Source of the DNA: Candidatus Bathyarchaeota archaeon | GTDB taxonomy: Archaea > Thermoproteota > Bathyarchaeia > RBG-16-48-13 > GCA-020355125 | Direction: 5' to 3' | Length of the DNA stretch: 11,803 bases | Assembly: GCA_030671165.1 (NCBI GenBank) | Contig: DAOVAG010000013.1 | Span: 1 to 11,803, forward strand | Shown: piece after piece, positions 1 to 3,533 of the stretch | Layout: the number at the start of each line of letters is the position of its first letter | Position numbering within the stretch: the stretch's first letter is position 1 | The notes under the pieces: model-generated | The model's input: the letters and a program-made list of their open reading frames with translations, nothing else | The model's database searches: none | What the model was told of the DNA's origin: nothing | Position numbers and translations under genes: made by a program

Positions 1-387
1 GGTTCAGGATATGGATTCAAAACGGTGAATGATGTTCACTTTAAGTCTTCACTTTCAGTTCTTACTCAAATCATCGGAGGTAACTTCTCTAATAGAGTTA
101 TTACAGATGCTGGTCTGAAGGTGATGTCGTCAGGTTTTGGTTCACCACTTGTAAGACTACATGGAGAACTAATAGGTGTTGAGGGTGTTATACTTTCTGA
201 AGAACATGGGACAGTTTTATTTAAGGAAAGAAGTGAATTACGTAAGAAGCTAAAGTGGGGACAAAAGTTAGAATTTATCCCAAGCCACTGCTGCACCTGT
301 GTAAACCTACATGATAAACTATATATTATTAAAGATAAGAAATTAGCTAGCGTATGGCCAATCACTGCTAGAGGTAAGTATTACTAA
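1..387 (+). CDS. C-terminal part of D-serine dehydratase / D-threonine aldolase-like enzyme (5' end outside window)
   Basis: The reading frame is open from base 1 to the TAA at 385-387 (128 residues), so the GTG at 25 is probably internal and the gene begins upstream. The fragment matches the C-terminal beta domain of the fold-type III PLP enzymes that act on D-3-hydroxy amino acids. Visible marks are a VITDAGLK stretch, an EEHG motif, the block PSHCCTCVNLHD and the ending WPITARGKYY. The family binds a divalent metal through a His-x-Cys or His-x-Asp pair in that block. Here the His codon is at 286-288 and the Cys two residues later at 292-294. His-x-Cys is, as I recall, the zinc pair of D-serine dehydratase, whereas the D-threonine aldolases studied use His-x-Asp. 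The PLP lysine lies in the missing N-terminal part, so the substrate remains an inference. No functional link to the neighbouring tRNAs is apparent. Confidence 0.8.
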   Translation, partial: GSGYGFKTVNDVHFKSSLSVLTQIIGGNFSNRVITDAGLKVMSSGFGSPLVRLHGELIGVEGVILSEEHGTVLFKERSELRKKLKWGQKLEFIPSHCCTCVNLHDKLYIIKDKKLASVWPITARGKYY

Positions 388-529
388 GTTCTCTGAAATA
401 TCCCCTTCAATATTTCCATTATCTTACAATCCGATACTGTACTCGATTCACTTTACATACATTATCTCTCAGGATATAGAATTCTTTTCTCAATTCACTG
501 CAGAGTGTCCCATATTCGTATTCCACATA
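388..529. other. Intergenic stretch with no recognised gene
   Basis: These are AT-rich bases between the dehydratase-like gene and the convergent tRNA-Asp gene. I see no convincing coding frame, RNA motif or repeat. The 3' ends of two convergent transcripts probably lie here. Confidence 0.5.
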
Positions 530-535
530 GAAAAA
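530..535 (-). terminator. Probable T-tract terminator after tRNA-Asp
   Basis: Read on the minus strand, the tRNA 3' end is followed within two bases by a run of five T. Archaeal polymerase commonly stops at such T-tracts without needing a hairpin. No CCA is encoded after the discriminator G, so CCA must be added by the nucleotidyltransferase. Confidence 0.5.
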
Positions 536-536
536 G

Positions 537-645
537 CGCCCTGGCCGGGATTTGAACCCGGGTCGATCGGGCGACAGCCGAACATACTACTCCGGTGAAA
601 AAGGAGGAACTCCTTTTCTTCATGACCGGACTATACTACCAGGGC
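537..645 (-). tRNA. tRNA-Asp(GUC) with a D-loop intron
   Basis: The acceptor arms GCCCTGG/CCAGGGC pair perfectly, followed by discriminator G73. The T arm is CCGGG-TTCAAAT-CCCGG. The anticodon loop CTGTCGC gives anticodon GUC, and the variable loop CGAC resembles those of other Asp tRNAs. The D stem GTAT/GTAT pairs with two G-U wobbles, as in eukaryotic tRNA-Asp. The D loop is 34 nt too long in the DNA. Removing bases 590-623 gives the normal 11-base loop AGTCCGGTCTA with A14, G18G19 and A21 in place. The mature tRNA is 75 nt without CCA. The 27-43 pair is a U-U mismatch, so the anticodon stem has four clean pairs. The GUC reading is secure; the exact splice position rests on the BHB fold. 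Confidence 0.92.
590..623 (-). other. 34-nt BHB intron in the D loop of tRNA-Asp
   Basis: On the minus strand the precursor folds with a central 4-bp helix CCGG/CCGG, a 3-nt bulge TCA on the 5' side and a 3-nt bulge AGT on the 3' side. An inner hairpin is built from TGAA/TTCA and AAAGGAG/CTCCTTT around loop TTC. The splicing endonuclease normally cuts after the second base of each bulge (TC|A and AG|T), which leaves a regular D loop between positions 20 and 21. The outer helix contains one G-G mismatch. A D-loop position is noncanonical; most archaeal introns sit at 37/38. Confidence 0.82.
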
Positions 646-670
646 TTACCGTTAGTAACATTAAACTCAT

Positions 671-678
671 AAATATAT
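671..678 (-). promoter_or_regulatory. Likely TATA box of tRNA-Asp
   Basis: On the minus strand ATATATTT lies 26 to 33 bases upstream of the tRNA 5' end, the usual distance for an archaeal TATA element driving a transcript that starts at or just before the tRNA. Assigned by position and composition only. Confidence 0.5.
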
Positions 679-787
679 CTTACCTCCATTGGATATTTTA
701 TTAGCTCTTTTTGTAATATTTATATTGTAAAAAACTCTAAAATATCATAAATTTATACTTTTATTGTTTAAATACTTCCGGATAATC

Positions 788-797
788 TTTAAAAATA
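788..797 (+). promoter_or_regulatory. Likely TATA box of tRNA-Tyr
   Basis: TTTAAAAATA lies 31 to 40 bases upstream of the tRNA-Tyr 5' end. A second similar element, TTTAAATA, is seen at about 769-776. The roughly 180-bp AT-rich interval serves as a divergent promoter region for the Asp and Tyr tRNAs. Confidence 0.45.
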
Positions 798-827
798 AAT
801 ATAACCTCTCTACCTTACTTTTTATAT

Positions 828-951
828 CCCGCGGTAGCTCAGCCTGGTAGAGCTTCCGGCTGTAGACATTTACCCTTATGGTGAGCGTTATTCAGCTACT
901 AGGCGTACAGAAACCGGATTGTCGGGTGTTCAATTCGCCCCCGCGGGACCA
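828..951 (+). tRNA. tRNA-Tyr(GUA) with a 37/38 intron, CCA encoded
   Basis: The acceptor stem CCCGCGG/CCGCGGG is perfect. C1-G72 and discriminator A73 are the identity bases of archaeal and eukaryotic tRNA-Tyr. The D arm is GCTC-AGCCTGGTA-GAGC, the anticodon stem TCCGG/CCGGA, the variable loop TTGTC and the T arm GGGTG-TTCAATT-CGCCC. Removing 866-912 gives the loop CTGTAGA, anticodon GUA with G37. The mature tRNA is 74 nt and CCA is encoded at 949-951. A run of five T at 958-962 is a likely terminator. Confidence 0.95.
866..912 (+). other. 47-nt intron of tRNA-Tyr at position 37/38
   Basis: The outer helix is the anticodon stem TCCGG/CCGGA and the central 4-bp helix is CTGT/ACAG. The bulges are AGA (5' side) and AAA (3' side), cut as AG|A and AA|A. 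This is the canonical place for archaeal and eukaryotic tRNA introns. The inner helix next to the bulge is weak, so the motif is of the relaxed type. Inside the intron a small hairpin TTACC-CTTAT-GGTGA (870-884) can form. I see no C/D-box guide in it. Confidence 0.85.
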
Positions 952-991
952 TAATGGTTTTTAGGCTGTAATTTAAGATTATTTCAAAAAA

Positions 992-999
992 TTTAAAAC
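992..999 (+). promoter_or_regulatory. Likely TATA box of tRNA-Lys
   Basis: TTTAAAAC lies 32 to 39 bases before the tRNA-Lys 5' end, comparable to the distances for the other two tRNAs. GTTTAAAC at 1002-1009 is an alternative, 22 to 29 bases upstream. Confidence 0.4.
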
Positions 1000-1061
1000 T
1001 AGTTTAAACTCTTTATTACCCATAACATAAGGGCCCGTAGCTCAGAAAGGAAGAGCATCGG

Positions 1062-1094
1062 TAAGGGAATGACAAAAATCGTACTCTTGATGAA
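1062..1094 (+). other. Intron 1 of tRNA-Lys (33 nt, between positions 30 and 31)
   Basis: This is a complete hBHBh motif. The outer helix is AAGAG (1051-1055) with CTTTT (1096-1100), and the central 4-bp helix is CATC (1056-1059) with GATG (1089-1092). The 5' bulge GGT is cut GG|T and the 3' bulge AAG is cut AA|G. The inner helix AAGGG (1063-1067) pairs with CTCTT (1084-1088). The predicted ends agree with those needed to rebuild the anticodon stem, two independent lines of evidence. The position in the anticodon stem is noncanonical. Confidence 0.85.
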
Positions 1095-1101
1095 GCTTTT
1101 A

Positions 1102-1114
1102 TCTTCTGGAAGAA
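1102..1114 (+). other. Intron 2 of tRNA-Lys (13 nt, position 37/38)
   Basis: After removal of intron 1 the outer helix is the anticodon stem TCGGG/CCCGG. The central 4 bp are CTTT (1096-1099) with GAAG (1109-1112, one G-U). The 5' bulge TAT is cut TA|T and the 3' bulge AAA is cut AA|A. Only a six-base loop CTTCTG remains inside, so there is essentially no inner helix. At 13 nt it is close to the lower size limit I know for archaeal tRNA introns. Confidence 0.75.
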
Positions 1115-1210
1115 ACCCGGTGGTCGCGGGTTCAATTCCCGCCGGGCTCGCCATTTGATTCATTTTTAAATATCAAAGCCCGTTGCTTGACGTATTTTTG
1201 GTATGCTATA

Positions 1211-1220
1211 TTTTAAATAT
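1211..1220 (+). promoter_or_regulatory. TATA box of the PAC2 gene pair
   Basis: TTTTAAATAT is centred about 35 bases before the ATG at 1250. With the usual spacing of about 25 bases, transcription would start within some ten bases of the ATG. The mRNA would then be leaderless or nearly so, which fits the lack of an SD sequence in front of this gene. Confidence 0.5.
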
Positions 1221-1249
1221 AACTTTGACTTCTTCGTATTCGATAATTT

Positions 1250-2035
1250 ATGGATGTTAAAATTACTCTCAAAAAAAAAGTGCAATTTAAGGAACCCTAT
1301 CTAATCTGTGGTCTTCCTGGAATAGGCCATGTCGGGAAAGTAACTATTGACTATCTTATTAGGGAATTAAAAGCTGTTTTATTTGGTGAAGTGTATTCAC
1401 ACTTTTTTCCTTCTTATGTTATTATTAACAAAGAAGGAATCGTTGAATTGATGAAAAACGAGTTGTATTTTTGGAAAGATAAAACTTCCAAACATGACTT
1501 AATACTCTTTACGGGAAACACACAAGCGGTCTCGCCTGAGGGACAGTTTATAATAGCTGAAGAAGTTTTAAACACTCTTCTTACTTTTGGAGTGAAAAAG
1601 TTATACTCAATAGCAGCCTATGTTGGTGATCAACCTGTTGAGACACCTCGAGTTTATGGAGCAGCAACTGACACTACACTGATTGAAGAGATGAAAGGAC
1701 ATGGCGTACTACCAATGGGGAACGGTAATATAGGCGGTACAAATGGATTAATTTTCGGGCTAGCAAAGACTAAAAATCTTCGTGGAATATGTCTACTCGG
1801 TGAAACACGGGGATACCAAACTCCTTCAGGGCACACTGTAGTCGATGTTAAAGCCGCAAGAGCTGTACTGAATGTTCTCACGCAAATGTTGGATATCCAG
1901 GTTGATATGGCTCCTATAGAAACTCAGGTAGATCAAACCTCTGACTTCATTACAAAATTAGAAGAAGCTGAAAGTTTAATGCTTAGACAGATGCAGAGTA
2001 CTTCTCCAGAGAACTTTTCACGATATATCTCTTGA
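1250..2035 (+). CDS. Proteasome assembly chaperone family (PAC2) protein, upstream copy
   Basis: This 261-residue protein belongs to the PAC2 family, which includes the archaeal proteasome assembly chaperones PbaA/PbaB and eukaryotic PAC2. Typical elements are the N-terminal ICGLPGIGHVGKVTIDYLI segment (about residues 19-37), a central VKKLYSIAAYVGD strand-loop (about 115-127) and a GGTNGLIFGLAK segment (about 162-173). The core resembles a nucleoside-phosphorylase-like fold, but these proteins act as scaffolds that bind proteasome alpha subunits. The tail from about residue 225 is charged, probably helical, and ends SRYIS. I see no clean C-terminal HbYX docking motif. The ATG is favoured because the TATA box lies directly upstream and no SD is present. 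A paralogue follows after 15 bases, so the two are probably co-transcribed. No proteasome gene is in the window; the role comes from the family. Confidence 0.85.
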   Translation: MDVKITLKKKVQFKEPYLICGLPGIGHVGKVTIDYLIRELKAVLFGEVYSHFFPSYVIINKEGIVELMKNELYFWKDKTSKHDLILFTGNTQAVSPEGQFIIAEEVLNTLLTFGVKKLYSIAAYVGDQPVETPRVYGAATDTTLIEEMKGHGVLPMGNGNIGGTNGLIFGLAKTKNLRGICLLGETRGYQTPSGHTVVDVKAARAVLNVLTQMLDIQVDMAPIETQVDQTSDFITKLEEAESLMLRQMQSTSPENFSRYIS

Positions 2036-2050
2036 TTATTTGGGTTTAAA

Positions 2051-2731
2051 ATGTCTAAAAATATCTGGGTAAATAATATTGGAAAACCTAAACTGAATGA
2101 ACCAATTGCACTAGTTGGTTCACCTGGTTTAAGATCTATTGGAAAATTAACAATCGATTATTTAGTAAAAAAACTTCAAGCTAAGTTAATTGCTGAACTA
2201 TATTCAACACATTTTCCTCTTATTTTTCATACAAAACCATCTTATGCTTCACATCCAAGGTTACTTGGAGACGCCGGTGTGAGAATAAGAGAAAGTGAAA
2301 TAGCATTTCCAAGGATTCAGTTTCATTTTTCAATTTTCCCAGATCTTCTTCTTGCTAATGGGTACCATGCAAATTATAACGGTCAATATGCTGTTGCTGA
2401 AAAAGTTTTAGATTTTTTTGAAGAATATAATGTTAAAAAGATGATCGTATTGGCTGGCCATGGTGGAGCTGGAAATGAGATTTGCTGCGCAGCAACCAAC
2501 TTGAAACTCATACAAGAGATGAAAGAAGAATATGGACTTGAAGTTGAATATAAGGGATCTTTTTATGGATTTTCTGGTTTAGTTTTTGGATTAGCTAAAT
2601 TAAGAAACATTGACTCAATATGTCTATTTGGAAGAACTGAACCGAATTCAGAAGAAGCTGAATATCCAGATGAAAATGCAGTTAGTGTAATATTGAAATA
2701 TCTCTCTCGCATACTAAAAATTAACCTATAA
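2051..2731 (+). CDS. Proteasome assembly chaperone family (PAC2) protein, downstream copy
   Basis: This 226-residue protein is a diverged paralogue of the preceding gene. It shares the SPGLRSIGKLTIDYLVKKLQAK segment near residues 24-45 in shortened match, the AELYSTHFP stretch, the NVKKMIVLAGHGG loop and the FSGLVFGLAKLRNI segment. It differs strongly in the region of about residues 58-90 and lacks the C-terminal helical tail of the first copy, ending LKINL. Many archaea carry two or more PAC2 proteins. A tandem pair suggests either a hetero-oligomeric chaperone or specialised copies, but the sequence alone cannot tell which. The ATG at 2051 follows the upstream stop by 15 bases. No good SD is visible, so translation may be coupled to the upstream gene. 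A run of seven T at 2776-2782 is a plausible terminator. Confidence 0.82.
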   Translation: MSKNIWVNNIGKPKLNEPIALVGSPGLRSIGKLTIDYLVKKLQAKLIAELYSTHFPLIFHTKPSYASHPRLLGDAGVRIRESEIAFPRIQFHFSIFPDLLLANGYHANYNGQYAVAEKVLDFFEEYNVKKMIVLAGHGGAGNEICCAATNLKLIQEMKEEYGLEVEYKGSFYGFSGLVFGLAKLRNIDSICLFGRTEPNSEEAEYPDENAVSVILKYLSRILKINL

Positions 2732-2775
2732 TAATTCTATGAAATATTGAATTAATATAATACGTCGAGTTACTC

Positions 2776-2782
2776 TTTTTTT
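2776..2782 (+). terminator. T-tract terminator after the PAC2 pair
   Basis: Seven consecutive T lie 45 bases after the stop codon of the second PAC2 gene, with no other gene before rpoH. No stable hairpin precedes it, which is normal for archaeal intrinsic termination. Confidence 0.5.
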
Positions 2783-3119
2783 AGAATATAATCAAGATCT
2801 ATTTTAAGCTGATGATTCACCTATATTATTTTTATCTTTTACTATAAATTATTATTCCCCAGAATTAGATGAAGTATTTATTTTTCGATCACTTCACTTT
2901 AAATCGTTTTCATCTTAATAAAACTCAAAATATGTTAGATTAAACATTGATCTTAACTCGTTCTCTAATAATTTATCTTGACAAAAAAACAGTATATTCT
3001 AACCATTATAAGTTATAAAATAAACATTTTACATGTTTGGTTAAAATATGATGGTAAAATACTTGATAAACATATATAATCACTTTTTAAAGGTATTTCC
3101 TGTTAGCAATAAAGCAAAC
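2783..3119. other. AT-rich gap between the PAC2 pair and the rpo operon
   Basis: No convincing coding frame is seen. The stretch is very AT-rich with several T-runs. It contains the palindrome AAACAT-TTTAC-ATGTTT (3022-3038), and AACC/GGTT further out (3001-3004 and 3039-3042) could extend the stem. TGATGA at 2809-2814 resembles a C box of C/D guide RNAs, but no matching D box at the right spacing was found. The 3' part leads into the repeats around the rpoH promoter. Confidence 0.5.
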
Positions 3120-3142
3120 TTTATAAGTTCCTTGTTTGCTAA
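3103..3142 (+). promoter_or_regulatory. rpoH operon promoter: TATA box enclosed by inverted AGCAA-type repeats
   Basis: TTTATAAG at 3120-3127 is the best TATA match in the window. It is bracketed by AGCAAAC (3113-3119) and its inverse GTTTGCT (3134-3140). A further arm, TTAGCAA (3103-3109), is the inverse of TTGCTAA (3136-3142). Three copies of one half-site around the TATA/BRE region look like an operator for a regulator that would block TBP/TFB. Transcription should begin near 3148. Confidence 0.6.
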
Positions 3143-3147
3143 AAACA

Positions 3148-3255
3148 TTATCCTCCTACGGTATGAGGATGCCTCTGTGTCTTGATTAGAAAGTCCAGTA
3201 TTCCTGGAAAAAACTAGTTTTAAGTCAGTAATGATTAAAGGAGATATCTGTTTAC
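3148..3255 (+). promoter_or_regulatory. Predicted 5' leader of the rpoH operon with alternative hairpins
   Basis: From the inferred start near 3148 to the TTG of rpoH is about 105 nt, long for an archaeal mRNA. ATCCTC (3150-3155) can pair with GAGGAT (3165-3170), while GAGG (3165-3168) can instead pair with CCTC (3172-3175). The two hairpins exclude each other. CCAG-TATTC-CTGG (3195-3207) forms a third hairpin. CTCCT (3153-3157) is complementary to the AGGAG of the rpoH SD (3239-3243). A small open frame, ATG 3230 to TAA 3262, overlaps the rpoH start. Regulation is inferred; no known riboswitch class was recognised. Confidence 0.35.
3237..3243 (+). promoter_or_regulatory. Shine-Dalgarno of rpoH
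   Basis: AAAGGAG ends 12 bases before the TTG at 3256. This supports TTG as the initiator, since no ATG lies in frame nearby. Confidence 0.6.
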
Positions 3256-3498
3256 TTGCCTAAGAAAAAATATAATTTATTTAATCAAACGTTAGTACCA
3301 AAACATATTCTTCTTAACGAAGAAGAAGCCCAAAATGTTCTTAAACAATTCGGAATAAAACCATATCAGTTACCTCATATCAAAGCTTCAGATCCAGGGG
3401 CTAAAGCTATTGAAGCAACAACAGGTAACATTATTAAAATAATAAGAAAAAGTTTCACAGCTGGGAAAGCAATAGCTTATCGTTATGTAGTCGATTAA
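3256..3498 (+). CDS. rpoH: DNA-directed RNA polymerase subunit H
   Basis: This 80-residue protein has the full length of archaeal RpoH, which corresponds to the C-terminal assembly domain of eukaryotic Rpb5 and lacks the eukaryotic N-terminal jaw extension. Diagnostic features are LVPKHILLNEEEA near residues 12-24, QLPHIKASDP near 38-47 and the ending IIRKSFTAGKAIAYRYVVD. It binds the largest subunit near the downstream DNA channel. Translation starts with TTG behind the SD at 3237-3243. It is the first gene of the operon, 35 bases before rpoB, the standard archaeal order rpoH-rpoB-rpoA. The upstream TATA box and repeat cluster presumably control the whole polymerase operon. Confidence 0.95.
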   Translation: MPKKKYNLFNQTLVPKHILLNEEEAQNVLKQFGIKPYQLPHIKASDPGAKAIEATTGNIIKIIRKSFTAGKAIAYRYVVD

Positions 3499-3517
3499 TC
3501 TAGAAAGGGAATTCCCA

Positions 3518-3523
3518 AGGGAG
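3518..3523 (+). promoter_or_regulatory. Shine-Dalgarno of rpoB
   Basis: AGGGAG lies about 10 bases before the TTG at 3534 and selects that TTG. The preceding GGGAATTCCC (3508-3517) is a perfect 10-base palindrome, perhaps fortuitous. Confidence 0.5.
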
Positions 3524-3533
3524 CATATAAAAC

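Larger units (their letters stand above)
1031..1153 (+). tRNA. tRNA-Lys(UUU) with two introns, CCA encoded
   Basis: The acceptor GGGCCCG/CGGGCTC (one G-U) with discriminator G73, D arm GCTC-AGAAAGGAA-GAGC and T arm GCGGG-TTCAATT-CCCGC match archaeal tRNA-Lys. A single intron cannot produce a loop with U33. Removing 1062-1094 and 1102-1114 gives anticodon stem TCGGG/CCCGG (one G-U) around loop CTTTTAA, the usual loop of tRNA-Lys(UUU), and variable loop TGGTC. The exons are 1031-1061, 1095-1101 (7 nt: G31 to A37) and 1115-1150. The mature length is 74 nt and CCA is encoded at 1151-1153. A T-run at 1163-1167 may end the transcript. CTT at 1084-1089 is a decoy Lys anticodon inside intron 1. It is rejected because the UUU model satisfies both splice motifs and every stem. 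Confidence 0.88.

Noticed and set aside
25..387. A complete 120-residue gene starting with GTG at 25
   Set aside because: The frame is open to the window edge and the protein matches only the C-terminal domain of a longer enzyme family, so the gene is cut by the window rather than short.
1081..1092. CTCTTGA as anticodon loop of a tRNA-Lys(CUU)
   Set aside because: It gives a plausible loop, but the resulting stem needs a less regular intron 2 motif. The UUU model has a complete BHB for intron 1, uses CTCTT as its inner helix and restores all five stem pairs.
2809..2870. C/D-box guide RNA starting at TGATGA
   Set aside because: The base before the box is C instead of a purine, and no D box or closing stem at proper spacing was found in this AT-rich stretch.
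3160..3207. C/D or H/ACA small RNA in the rpoH leader
   Set aside because: ATGAGGA and TTGA are imperfect boxes, and no ACA tail or hinge could be recognised. The region is better described as a structured mRNA leader.
3195..3216. Terminator hairpin CCAG-TATTC-CTGG
   Set aside because: On the plus strand it is followed by A, not T, and it lies between the predicted promoter and rpoH. On the minus strand no gene leads into it.
3508..3517. GGGAATTCCC palindrome before rpoB as an operator
   Set aside because: It lies inside the operon between rpoH and rpoB with no TATA box nearby, and a 10-base palindrome alone is weak evidence.
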